Part shown: positions 17,060 through 25,574 of the stretch, one piece after another
Layout: each line of letters opens with the position of its first letter
How positions within the stretch are numbered: position 1 is the stretch's first letter
Source: JANQKX01 sp039028695
GTDB lineage: Bacteria > Pseudomonadota > Alphaproteobacteria > Kiloniellales > Kiloniellaceae
DNA: 56,843 bases
Assembly: GCA_039028695.1 (NCBI GenBank)
Contig: JBCCHN010000019.1
Location: 1 to 56,843, forward strand
Direction: 5' to 3'
The notes under the pieces: model-generated
Databases searched by the model: none
What the model saw: only the letters and a program-made list of their open reading frames with translations
Told to the model about the DNA's origin: nothing
Position numbers and translations under genes: made by a program

Positions 17060-17911
17060 TCAATCAGCCAGCCGTAGTCCCGAGACGATCGCCTGATAGT
17101 CCTGTTGGTCTGGTGTGAGGTAGCCTTTGCGAACCAGCAGATCAATGATCACCAGCGCACAATTGAACTTGAAGTCTTCGCCGGCGGCCAGCACGTCAAT
17201 GACCTTTTCGATGGGCCAGAGAAAAAAGTCATCAACCTCGCCGTCTGTGTTCTCGGGCTTGAAGCCTTCGGGCAACATCAGGTCATAACAAAAGCAAATG
17301 TCGTCTCTTAGGCCCTCGGGCCGGGCACAGACATAACTGACCAGGCCAATAGGCTGTGCCCGAGACGCCAGGTCCGGCGGGATCGAGGCTTCTTCTCCGC
17401 ACTCCTTGATCAGGTTTTCCAAGATCCCCATGCCATGAGGCTGCCCCCCGGCGACCAGGTGATCCAGTTTGCCCGGCGCGGTCTGCTTGGTCATGGACCG
17501 GCGGGCCACCCAAAGGTGCAGGCCGTCGGCTTTCTCCGCCAGGCCATTCATATGAACGCCGTAAGCGCGGACCCCAAAGTCGGGCACCGCCCCCCGCTCC
17601 ATTTTTAGCTTGGGGGCCACATCCCAGCTTCGGGTTACCGGGTAAAATTCATCCCGCCATTGGCGAATCTCTCCGGCCGCGCGTAGGCTCGCCACAACAT
17701 CTGCCATGGCCGCGCTGCGGCTGTCGAAATCAGTCAGCCGCTCATGGAAGGTCACCAAGGTATCCGTAACGTGGAAGACCTTGGGGAAGTCGATGAGGCG
17801 TTGGACCAGGTCTTGGCGGATATTGCCGAACCTTTCTCCGTCAATTGCAAATGGCCGGTAATTCTGCGGTTGCCAGAATTGGCAGGCTTCGATGCGGTCC
17901 AGCAGGCTCAT
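17060..17911 (-). CDS. Nudix hydrolase with N-terminal DUF4743 domain
   Basis: 283 residues. The N-terminal half (about 5-120) is DUF4743; the C-terminal half is a Nudix domain with the box GGQPHGMGILENLIKECGEE at about 150-170, where Lys replaces the usual Arg. This two-domain form is shared with fungal and plant proteins related to thiamin pyrophosphokinase, some of which hydrolyse oxidised thiamin diphosphates; that activity here is inference. It follows the ACT-domain gene by nine bases on the same strand. Confidence 0.82.
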   Translation of the reverse strand: MSLLDRIEACQFWQPQNYRPFAIDGERFGNIRQDLVQRLIDFPKVFHVTDTLVTFHERLTDFDSRSAAMADVVASLRAAGEIRQWRDEFYPVTRSWDVAPKLKMERGAVPDFGVRAYGVHMNGLAEKADGLHLWVARRSMTKQTAPGKLDHLVAGGQPHGMGILENLIKECGEEASIPPDLASRAQPIGLVSYVCARPEGLRDDICFCYDLMLPEGFKPENTDGEVDDFFLWPIEKVIDVLAAGEDFKFNCALVIIDLLVRKGYLTPDQQDYQAIVSGLRLAD

Positions 17912-17920
17912 GGCCTTCCC

Positions 17921-18268
17921 TTACCTTTGATGCAATTCGGAGGTAAAAACGCAGTCCACATAGTGCAGTTGCCGCAGGCAATCCGCAACATAAGCGACGC
18001 GATCGGTCGCCAGGCCGATTACCTGAATGTCGATGGAAAGGTCTCGCGCCAGGGGACCGGTTACTTGGCTATGCCAGCGGTGCGGCACCAAATTGCGTTT
18101 GGCAAAAACCGCCAGAACCCTTGGCATGACGCCCGGATCGGCCTCGGCTTGCACGGAAAAGCAAAAGACCCGTTTTTCCCCACGCCGCACGGCGGGGCTG
18201 GATGTCATTGAACCAGCCGAGGTGGTTGGCAAACTCTCAGAACGTTCGGAAAAAGATGACGCAGGCAT
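17921..18268 (-). CDS. Stand-alone ACT-domain protein
   Basis: 115 residues from the ATG at 18268, which has GGGAG eight bases upstream; an in-frame TTG at 18283 is the alternative. A Ser-rich N-terminus (about 30 residues) leads into a single ACT-like fold starting RVFCFSVQAEADPGVMPRV. The domain resembles the regulatory part of acetolactate synthase small subunits but has no second domain. ACT domains bind amino acids, so a ligand-sensing role is plausible. It is paired with the Nudix gene, and a long hairpin sits in its leader. Confidence 0.65.
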   Translation of the reverse strand: MPASSFSERSESLPTTSAGSMTSSPAVRRGEKRVFCFSVQAEADPGVMPRVLAVFAKRNLVPHRWHSQVTGPLARDLSIDIQVIGLATDRVAYVADCLRQLHYVDCVFTSELHQR

Positions 18269-18288
18269 GGCGTGCGCTCCCAATTTAA

Positions 18289-18357
18289 GTCTCGAAAAAA
18301 GCGAAAAAGCTCCCGGCTACCCCTTAGGGGCCGGGTCTATAATTCGCTGGTCGAGAC
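18289..18357 (-). promoter_or_regulatory. Long hairpin in the leader of the ACT-Nudix operon
   Basis: Nested pairing spans 69 bases: GTCTCGA (18289-18295) with TCGAGAC (18351-18357), GCGAA (18301-18305) with TTCGC (18343-18347), CCCGG (18312-18316) with CCGGG (18331-18335), and CCCC (18320-18323) with GGGG (18327-18330) around a TTA loop. It ends about nine bases before the GGGAG ribosome site of the ACT gene. Neither flanking gene ends here, so it is not an ordinary terminator. TATAAT occurs within it on the plus strand (18338-18343). Confidence 0.5.
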
Positions 18358-18532
18358 CAAATTGAGATATCTGCGTCATAACGAGGTGAGCCTAAGCCCT
18401 GGTAGAGAGATGGTCAAGGCTGGTGGACCTTAGGGCCGGAATGACCAATACATCGTTAGCGCGCGGCCCTTTGGCGGTTTTCGTGGGTTTTATGTCCTTT
18501 CAGCCAAACCCCGAACGGTTTAGGGTCGATCC

Positions 18533-19588
18533 ATGAGCACGAACCCAGCCCCGACCACCTCTGCGCGCTCCAACGAGTCTCATGACTTCGCGGTCCTAAA
18601 GTCCGTGGGTCACAGCCGGCTGGTCGCCATATTGACCTTTCCGGATGTGCAAATTCTCGACGTGACCGGGCCCCTTGAGGTCCTTTGTAAGGCCAACAAC
18701 GCCATGGCCGCCGCCTACCGACCCCTTATCCTGGCCGAACAGTCTGGTTCCTTGAAAACCAGCGGGCCCCTTTCCCTGGACATTGACCGCAGTCTGTCCC
18801 AGGTCACCAAAGAAGATATTCGAGCCTTGGATACCCTGATCGTGCCCGGTGGGCCGGGCATTATTCAGGCGATGAAAAGGCCGGCGATGGTGGCTTTTGT
18901 CAAAGAGGTCGCGATGACGGCGCGGCGGCTGGTTTCGGTGTGCAGCGGCACCTTTCTGTTGGCCGAGGCGGGCTTGCTGGCGGGTCGCCGGGCCACCTCC
19001 CATTGGGGGGTGTTGGATGATTTACAGGACAGCTTTCCAGACGTCCAAGTGGAGCGGAATGCCATCTATGTACAAGATGGCAACATCTGGAGCTCGGCCG
19101 GTGTTACCGCCGGTATCGACATGACCCTGGCCCTGGTCGAGGATGATTTGGGCCGCGAGGTGGCGTTGGCCGCTGCCCGAGATCTGGTGGTCTATATGCG
19201 CCGTTCCGGGGGGCAGGCCCAATTCGCGCAACATTTGCCGGCGCGCCGTCCCCATGACCCAAAGCTTCGGGCGCTTATCGACTGGATTGGAGAAAATCTG
19301 ACGGGCGACCTCTCCGTTCAGGCCTTGGCCGGTCGATGCGCCATGAGCGAGCGTAATTTTTCCCGCCGGTTTTTAGAACAAAGCGGAGTGAGCCCAGCTC
19401 GTTATGTTGAACAGAGTCGGCTTGCCTTTTGTCGGGAGCAACTGGAAAAGGGCTACCTCAACATGGCCCAAATCGCCCATGATAGTGGGCTTAAAACCCC
19501 TGAGATTTTGCGCCGTCTGTTTCAACGGCAATTGGGAATAAGCCCCACGGAATACCGCGATCGTTTCCGCTCTGCGGTGCGAAGATAA
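18533..19588 (+). CDS. GlxA-family transcriptional regulator (DJ-1/PfpI plus AraC HTH)
   Basis: 351 residues in two domains: an N-terminal DJ-1/PfpI class-I glutamine-amidotransferase-like domain (about 25-200, with the nucleophile-elbow Cys in SVCSGTF) and a C-terminal AraC-type double helix-turn-helix (about 240-345, including CAMSERNFSRRF and ISPTEYRDRF). Such regulators often control amino-acid or quaternary-amine catabolism (ArgR, GbdR and CdhR belong here). The following DJ-1 gene and the glutamate symporter downstream in the same direction are candidate targets. Confidence 0.9.
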   Translation: MSTNPAPTTSARSNESHDFAVLKSVGHSRLVAILTFPDVQILDVTGPLEVLCKANNAMAAAYRPLILAEQSGSLKTSGPLSLDIDRSLSQVTKEDIRALDTLIVPGGPGIIQAMKRPAMVAFVKEVAMTARRLVSVCSGTFLLAEAGLLAGRRATSHWGVLDDLQDSFPDVQVERNAIYVQDGNIWSSAGVTAGIDMTLALVEDDLGREVALAAARDLVVYMRRSGGQAQFAQHLPARRPHDPKLRALIDWIGENLTGDLSVQALAGRCAMSERNFSRRFLEQSGVSPARYVEQSRLAFCREQLEKGYLNMAQIAHDSGLKTPEILRRLFQRQLGISPTEYRDRFRSAVRR

Positions 19589-19604
19589 CGAAAGGAAAAG
19601 CGTC

Positions 19605-20234
19605 GTGGAAAATGGTACAGACCTTACGACCATTGGCTTGCTCTTGTTTGACGGCGCCGAGGAGCTGGATTTTGTCGGCCCCTTCGAGGTTTTTACCATG
19701 GCCAATGAGGTAGCCCATGAAGATGGACAGGGCGAAGTATTTGACGTCCAGCTCATTTCCCAAAAAGGCGGAACCGTCCGTTGCGCCAAGGGCATGGTCG
19801 TGGAAACCCCCCATTCGATCCGGGAGATCACGCGTTTGGACGTCATCTGTATTCCCGGCGGCCGCGGTACCCGCGAGCAGATCGAAAACCAATCGCTGCT
19901 TGAGTGGGTGGCGTCCGTGGCGCCGGCCTGCCGATGGGTTACCAGCGTGTGCACCGGTGCCTTTATCTTGTCCGCCGCAGGCTTGACTGCAGGCAAAAAA
20001 ATGACGACCCATTGGGCCGCCTTTGACGAATTCGCCGATTTGGGCCTTGAGGGAGACCTGCAAGCTGGCCCCCGCTACGTGCGGGACGGCAACTTGGTGA
20101 CGGCCGCCGGTGTCTCTGCGGGCATTGACATGGCCCTTTGGCTGACCGGCCAGCTCCTGAGCCCGGAGATGGCCCGCGCCACGCAAAAAGCCATGGAATA
20201 CGATCCGGCCCCGCCTTACGGCGCAGATGTATGA
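19605..20234 (+). CDS. DJ-1/PfpI family protein (isonitrile-hydratase-like)
   Basis: 209 residues from a GTG start preceded by AAAGGAAAAG. A single DJ-1/PfpI domain with GAEELDFVGPFEVF near the N-terminus and nucleophile Cys in TSVCTGAFIL, the pattern of isonitrile hydratase and related DJ-1 enzymes. The Asp of ELDF and the Thr after Cys match residues used by isonitrile hydratase, but function cannot be fixed from this. It lies 16 bases after the GlxA-like regulator and is homologous to that protein's N-terminal domain, so the pair may have arisen by duplication. Confidence 0.8.
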   Translation: MENGTDLTTIGLLLFDGAEELDFVGPFEVFTMANEVAHEDGQGEVFDVQLISQKGGTVRCAKGMVVETPHSIREITRLDVICIPGGRGTREQIENQSLLEWVASVAPACRWVTSVCTGAFILSAAGLTAGKKMTTHWAAFDEFADLGLEGDLQAGPRYVRDGNLVTAAGVSAGIDMALWLTGQLLSPEMARATQKAMEYDPAPPYGADV

Positions 20235-20335
20235 AAAATAAGACCTTCTTTTAATTCCGCCTCGCGCCGGCTCCGGAAATCGCTTAGTCTTTTCGAAAAT
20301 AAACTTCTTTGGCGAAAAAGGCAGGCAGGGGAATC

Positions 20336-21571
20336 TTGTCCGATCCGGTGATCACGGTCTTTACCTTGGATCCGCTCGATGTGCTGATTGTCAGCATCGT
20401 CGTGCTGTACATAGGCCTTTTTCTGAACCGCCGTCTCGGCTTTCTCAGCAAAAACTTCATTCCCCCGGCGGTCTCGGGCGGTTTGCTCTGTGCGGCGGGC
20501 ATCTTGGCGGTGCGCGAGATTTTTGACCTTGAAATCAACTTCGACATGGAGCTTCGAGACAATCTGCTTCTGGTCTTTTTCAGCACCATCGGGCTAGCCG
20601 CCAAGATGCGGACCCTGGTCGCGGGCGGGAAGGTCCTCGCTATCTTAGTGCTCATCGCTGGCTTGTTTTTGATCGTCCAGGACCTAACCGGGGTTGGCCT
20701 GGCGCTGCTGATGGGCGTGCATCCCGGCTATGGCCTCATGGGCGGCAGTGTTTCCTTTGCCGGCGGGCACGGCACGGCCATCGCCTGGGGGGCCGAGGCC
20801 GAGTTAGCCGGTCTCGTCGGCGCTGGCGGCATTGGCATCGCCTTTGCCACCTTCGGCCTGATTGCCGGTGGTGTTCTGGGCGGCCCCATCGCCCGCCAGC
20901 TCATGAAGCGCTATCGCCTTTCCGGGCCGGATCCGGACCAAGCCGCTCCAGCGGACAAGGCAGGCAAGACGCTGACCCGCCCGCTTAAGTGGGAAGCGGG
21001 TGATCTGCGCTCCATCATGACGGCCATCTTGGTCTTGGCGATTTGCGTGGAGGTGGGAAGCCTGGTGAACCGCTGGGTCTCGGAAACCGGCGTGCTCCTG
21101 CCCGGGTTTTTGACCTCCATGTTTGTGGGGATCGTCATCACCAACCTGGCCGAAGTCACCAGGTTCGAGATTCATCCCACCACCATTGAAAAATTCGGCG
21201 AGGTGAGTCTCAACATCTTCTTGAGCATGAGCCTCATGAACATGAAGCTGTGGACCCTGGCTGCCGCCGCCGCGCCCATCGTCGTGGTGCTCATGGCCCA
21301 GATGATGGTGATTACCCTTTTTGCCGTCTTTATCGTGTTTCGGGTGATGGGGCGAAATTACGATGCCAGCGTGATTACGGCCGGTTTTGTAGGTCTGGGC
21401 CTGGGCGCAACGCCGGTTGCCATTGCCAATATGGATGCTTTGACACGGCGTTTCGGCCCGTCCCCATTGGCATTCCTCGTCATTCCTCTCGTCGGGGCCT
21501 TTTTCATCGACATCATGAACGCGGTTGTGATCAAGAGCTTTATTGAGGTCATCTCCCGCTGGCTGACTTAA
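20336..21571 (+). CDS. gltS: Sodium/glutamate symporter, GltS family
   Basis: About 411 residues with some ten hydrophobic segments across the whole length. GltS features include GGSVSFAGGHGTAIAWG (about 140-160) and its repeat-like counterpart GLGLGATPVAIANMDA in the second half, consistent with the inverted-repeat GltS fold. It imports glutamate with sodium. The start is uncertain: the frame opens at a TTG at 20309 with no ribosome site, whereas AGGGGA lies just before the TTG at 20336, which I prefer. The preceding genes are a GlxA-like regulator and a DJ-1 protein, followed by a DsbA-fold protein 10 bases downstream. Confidence 0.88.
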   Translation: MSDPVITVFTLDPLDVLIVSIVVLYIGLFLNRRLGFLSKNFIPPAVSGGLLCAAGILAVREIFDLEINFDMELRDNLLLVFFSTIGLAAKMRTLVAGGKVLAILVLIAGLFLIVQDLTGVGLALLMGVHPGYGLMGGSVSFAGGHGTAIAWGAEAELAGLVGAGGIGIAFATFGLIAGGVLGGPIARQLMKRYRLSGPDPDQAAPADKAGKTLTRPLKWEAGDLRSIMTAILVLAICVEVGSLVNRWVSETGVLLPGFLTSMFVGIVITNLAEVTRFEIHPTTIEKFGEVSLNIFLSMSLMNMKLWTLAAAAAPIVVVLMAQMMVITLFAVFIVFRVMGRNYDASVITAGFVGLGLGATPVAIANMDALTRRFGPSPLAFLVIPLVGAFFIDIMNAVVIKSFIEVISRWLT

Positions 21572-21581
21572 GGGCTGTCTG

Positions 21582-22268
21582 GTGAAAGAGATCGAGGTCT
21601 ATTGGTCCCATCAGAGCCCCTATTGTTATTTTGCCCTGGATCGTTTGTTGGCCCTTAAAAAGCATCCGCAGGTGTCCCTCTCCTTGCGGCCGGTATTGCC
21701 CGGCGTCATTCGTGATGGCGGGCTCTTTGCTGAGCGCAGCGTTGTGGAACAAGACTACTTTCTGCGGGACGTCGCGCGCACCGCCGCCTTTTTGGGACTG
21801 CCCTATGGAGAGGCGCGCCCCTATCCGGTAGAGTTCCAACCGGGCACGCTCTATCGGGCGGCCCCCGGCCAGCCGCGGGTTTTTTGGCTTTATTATCTCA
21901 CCGCGGCGGCGTTGGAAGTGGGCAAGGGCTGGGATTTCTTGGATCAAATCTCGCGCCTCATTTGGGACGGGACGACGACAAACTGGCACAAGACCGATGT
22001 TTTGAGGGCAGCAGTTGCTCAGGCCGGCCTGGATTATGATGACCTGGCCGAACGGGCAAGCCGATCCGAAGCTGCCTATGATCGCCTCTTTGCTCAAAAC
22101 CGCGACGCTATGCTGCAAGCTGGTCATTGGGGTGTCCCTCTCTTTGTGTTTGAGGGGGAGCCCTTTTATGGCCAAGACCGCTTCGACCAGTTGCTCTGGC
22201 GCTTAGGTGTGCCGGAAAAACGCTTAGGCGATGATGGCGAAAAAGACCGCCAAAAAAGCCAGGCATAA
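21582..22268 (+). CDS. DsbA-fold oxidoreductase, 2-hydroxychromene-2-carboxylate isomerase-like
   Basis: 228 residues from a GTG. The N-terminus IEVYWSHQSPYCYFALDRL has the thioredoxin-like DsbA layout with Ser-Pro-Tyr-Cys in place of CxxC, as in glutathione-dependent HCCA isomerases and kappa-class GSTs. The C-terminal part GHWGVPLFVFEGEPFYGQDRF carries the conserved cis-Pro and the YGQDR motif of the family. The substrate is unknown. Its last 45 bases overlap the convergent permease gene. Confidence 0.82.
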   Translation: MKEIEVYWSHQSPYCYFALDRLLALKKHPQVSLSLRPVLPGVIRDGGLFAERSVVEQDYFLRDVARTAAFLGLPYGEARPYPVEFQPGTLYRAAPGQPRVFWLYYLTAAALEVGKGWDFLDQISRLIWDGTTTNWHKTDVLRAAVAQAGLDYDDLAERASRSEAAYDRLFAQNRDAMLQAGHWGVPLFVFEGEPFYGQDRFDQLLWRLGVPEKRLGDDGEKDRQKSQA

Positions 22269-23684
22269 AAGGGCGTAAGGGCCGTTCCAGCGCCAGGTGA
22301 GGGTGGTTGGCGGAATACCGCTGGCGCGCGATAGCATCACCACGCCCGAGGCAAAGGGCGCGCCCAGGGTGCACACGGCTGTGCCGGCGGCGATCGCCAG
22401 GGCGGCATCGGTCATGTCGATGGGCAAGCCCGGCAACTGAGCCACCACTGATCCTAAAAAGACGGCCATGGTAATGGGGCTGAGGCCCACCTGTCCGAAC
22501 AGCCATACGGAGACAGCCAGGCCCCATAAAATCATCCAGGGTGCAAGTCCTGCCTGCTCTATGGCCCGAGCCACCTCGGCGCCGGGCACCAGATTGGCCG
22601 CCAAGGTGCCGATAAAGGCGGCACTGGCCAAGAATACGGCCTCGCGGGCGTATCCAGGCATGGAGATGAAGGCGATTTTATCCAGCCGGTTCTTTGTTGC
22701 TTGGACCTTATTGGCTTTAGGCTGTTGGGCGAAGACCCAGGCACTCACCACCAAGGGGGAGGCGAGCATGACCCCGGTCACCACGGTCACATCACCCCAC
22801 CAGGAAAACAATACGGTTAAACCGGCAAGCAGTCCACCGACGGCGACCAGCCTTTTGGCGGCCTCGGTGGGCAGGCGTTCTTTTTGCGGCACGGGCAAGC
22901 GCCCCTCCGCGATAAGGCGTCTTCTAAGGCTGCGCCAGCGCAACCGATCCTCGCCCCAGCTCATCATGAACATCAGAACCGCCAAGACCGCGCCCGTCGC
23001 CATCAGGCGCCCCGGATCAATGCCGGTCATCAAGGTGGGCAACACTGCTTGCGTGACGGCGGTGGGCGCCCAGACCAAAAACCAGGAAAAGCCCCGAAGG
23101 GCGGCAGCCAGCTGGCGGCGCTCCCGCACCCGCGCGATCTCGTCCAAGGGCTCATTATCGCCCAAGCCCTCGCGCACTCCGCGCTGAATGATCGGTGCGA
23201 GAAGGGAAAGAGCGCCTAAATTGATCAGGACGGCAAAAAAATGAGCGCCGGAGAAAATGGCGATGAAGCGCCGACCGGGTGGCTGGCGTGTCAAAAATCC
23301 GCCGACCTGCTTGACCGAGTTGGATCCGATGGCCCCTTCCCGCAGCAGAGCCATGAGCAAAATGAAGCTGGCCAGATAGGCCGCCCGGGATAGACCGACC
23401 AGGATTATCTCGGGAAAGCCCTCGCCGAAACCCCAGTTCAGGCCGAGCAGAACCAGGCATAAACTTAACAGATAAAACTCCCGCACGCCCAGGACACGCC
23501 AGGCCAAAAGTGGCAAGACAACGGTACAGCCCATGGCAAGGACCTTGGCATCCTGCCAATTCCCATAAAGGAACAACAGCTCGCTCGTTACCTGCGCAAG
23601 AAGCAGCCAGCCTGTCGCGGTGACCACCAGGCGGGCGGAGGGCCGTTTTAAAAAAGGGGGATACGACAAAAACGCTCCCCGCAA
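22224..23684 (-). CDS. Multi-pass membrane permease of unknown substrate
   Basis: 486 residues with roughly 11-13 hydrophobic segments. A half-way repeat with GLSPITMAVFLGSVVAQLP and GTAVCTLGAPFASG near the C-terminus recalls ion-transporter (IT) superfamily anion permeases, but no specific family is recognised. A charged cytoplasmic loop lies at about 250-275. It is downstream of, and in the same direction as, the adenylate cyclase (80-base gap). The 3' end overlaps the convergent DsbA-fold gene by 45 bases. Confidence 0.65.
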   Translation of the reverse strand: MRGAFLSYPPFLKRPSARLVVTATGWLLLAQVTSELLFLYGNWQDAKVLAMGCTVVLPLLAWRVLGVREFYLLSLCLVLLGLNWGFGEGFPEIILVGLSRAAYLASFILLMALLREGAIGSNSVKQVGGFLTRQPPGRRFIAIFSGAHFFAVLINLGALSLLAPIIQRGVREGLGDNEPLDEIARVRERRQLAAALRGFSWFLVWAPTAVTQAVLPTLMTGIDPGRLMATGAVLAVLMFMMSWGEDRLRWRSLRRRLIAEGRLPVPQKERLPTEAAKRLVAVGGLLAGLTVLFSWWGDVTVVTGVMLASPLVVSAWVFAQQPKANKVQATKNRLDKIAFISMPGYAREAVFLASAAFIGTLAANLVPGAEVARAIEQAGLAPWMILWGLAVSVWLFGQVGLSPITMAVFLGSVVAQLPGLPIDMTDAALAIAAGTAVCTLGAPFASGVVMLSRASGIPPTTLTWRWNGPYALLCLAFLAVFFAIIA

Positions 23685-23764
23685 ACTTGATGTATCTTGG
23701 CCGCTGCCATTTCAGGTGTCAGCACGTTGTTACCTCATGTTCTCTTGGCCGTGTCCCTTGCCGA

Positions 23765-25495
23765 TTAGAGTCCGGCGCGCTTTAGGGCGTCGGCAAAATG
23801 ATCCCGATCCTCTTGCCGCTTGAACGCAAGGCCGGCGAGCAATCGCTCAAGGCTGAAGTTGGGGTTTTCCTGCAGGATAATCTGAGCCTCGGCCCTTGCT
23901 TCCGTCAGGCGATCCATGGCGGCAAGATTGGCTGTACGGGCAACACGTGAGGGTCCCACCGTTCCATCGACGCCGTGCAAGGCCTGCACGCCGTCGTCAT
24001 ATCGACCGACAACAAAATAGATCAAGGACAGATAGACCTTATAATAGACAGGGGCATAAGGATTGATGGCAAAGCCCCGTTCCAGATAGACCAGAGCCTT
24101 ATCCGATTGGCCGCTGTACATGAGCGCCAAACCATAGCTCATCGCCATATCGCTGTGGTAAGGATTGAGTTGGTAACAGCGCTCCGCATGGGCCAGCCCT
24201 TGGTCAAAATCACCGGCGAGAAGCAGCAGGCGGCTCAGCAGGCGATGGACATGGGCCGAGCGTTCATGGCGTCGCAGCAAATCCCGCATGAGGCCCAGAC
24301 TATGATCTATCGCGTCCTTGCGGGCAGGGGGCCAGCCGTTCATCTCATCGACGGCATAGGTCCAACAGAGGCAAAGGACCGGAAAATAGTGATTCAGATT
24401 GAGAGCCACCAGTTTCTCAAAGTACTCGCGGGCAATGCGATTGTCTTCTGGGTTGATGCGGTGTAAATGCTGAAGACCGCGCACCATCGTTTCGTAGGCG
24501 TTGAGATCCCCGTCCGATTTGCCGGTGATGGCGCGGGCTTGTTCCTCGCCCACCGCTTCGCCCATGGTTGAGGCGACAAAGGCGGTGATTTCGTCCTGCA
24601 GGGCAAAGACATCCTCCAGGTCTCGGTCGATGGTCTGCGACCAAATCCGTTGCCCGCTGGCCACATCGATCAGCTGCACCCCGATGCGCGCTTTTCCTGA
24701 CGCCAATTGGACCGAGCCTTCCAAAATGTAGGTCGCGCCCACTTTCTGGCCGGCGCCCCGGGCACCCTGATCGGCTATCGCCTTCTGCCCGGCACCTGGA
24801 TCGATCAGCTCGAACTCCTCGAAGTGGGCCAAGGCCGCTGCCAAGGTCTCGGTCAGACCCGAAGCCAAAGTGTCCCCGTCGGCCTCCCCGTCAGCTTGCC
24901 CGCCGAGGGAGCGAAAAGGGGCCAGCAAGACCCGCGGCATGCGCCAGCCCGCAGACTTTGAAACTGCTGGAGCCGTCTGAGCGGATACAGATTTTGCGAT
25001 GGTCTGAAAGACCCGAACCGGCTCGGCAATGTTCTTGAGCTGCTGCGGGCCCAGATCCTGGAATTCCGCCGCGATCTTGCCGCGCACCTGACGCTGGGCA
25101 TCTTCGGATAGGCATAGGCCCCCCGCTGTTGCCAAGCTTTCCAGGCGCGCGGCCACATTCACGCCGTCCCCATAAAGGTCGCCTTCCTGAACCATCACGT
25201 CGCCAACGTGAATGCCGATCCGAAAGGATAGGGGGTCACGGGTCGCCACCTGCCATGCCAGCGCGCACTCGACGGCTGCGACCACGCTGGCGAATTCCAC
25301 CAGGTAGCCGTCGCCCATGCGCTTGACGATGCGTCCGCCATGACGTTCAACCGACGGGATGACCACATCCGCCTCGAAAGTCTTAAGGCGCTTGAGCGTC
25401 CCAGCCTCGTCCGCGCCCATTAATCGGGAGTATCCAACCACATCGGCGGCCAGTATCGCGGCAAGGCGGCGTTCCATTTTGTGATCCTTCAACAA
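23765..25495 (-). CDS. Class III adenylate/guanylate cyclase with TolB-like and TPR regions
   Basis: 576 residues. The N-terminal cyclase domain (about 8-170) has the metal Asp18 in LAADVVGYSRLM, the second acidic site in RMGDGYLVEF and the transition-state Asn/Arg in NVAARLE. A TolB/FlgO-like segment follows (about 190-330, DGDTLASGLTETLAAAL, then a GATYILEGSVQ motif), then TPR-like helices to the C-terminus (YQLNPYHSDMAMSYGLALMYSGQ). The architecture is common in alphaproteobacteria, often in many copies. The signal sensed is unknown. Soluble, no membrane segment. Confidence 0.9.
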   Translation of the reverse strand: MLKDHKMERRLAAILAADVVGYSRLMGADEAGTLKRLKTFEADVVIPSVERHGGRIVKRMGDGYLVEFASVVAAVECALAWQVATRDPLSFRIGIHVGDVMVQEGDLYGDGVNVAARLESLATAGGLCLSEDAQRQVRGKIAAEFQDLGPQQLKNIAEPVRVFQTIAKSVSAQTAPAVSKSAGWRMPRVLLAPFRSLGGQADGEADGDTLASGLTETLAAALAHFEEFELIDPGAGQKAIADQGARGAGQKVGATYILEGSVQLASGKARIGVQLIDVASGQRIWSQTIDRDLEDVFALQDEITAFVASTMGEAVGEEQARAITGKSDGDLNAYETMVRGLQHLHRINPEDNRIAREYFEKLVALNLNHYFPVLCLCWTYAVDEMNGWPPARKDAIDHSLGLMRDLLRRHERSAHVHRLLSRLLLLAGDFDQGLAHAERCYQLNPYHSDMAMSYGLALMYSGQSDKALVYLERGFAINPYAPVYYKVYLSLIYFVVGRYDDGVQALHGVDGTVGPSRVARTANLAAMDRLTEARAEAQIILQENPNFSLERLLAGLAFKRQEDRDHFADALKRAGL

Positions 25496-25574
25496 TCGGG
25501 CTGCCGATTATGCTGGCAATCAACGGAGTTTTCCAGATAGAGCGTGATCCGCGCGCATTGGCGAGGCCAATCTA

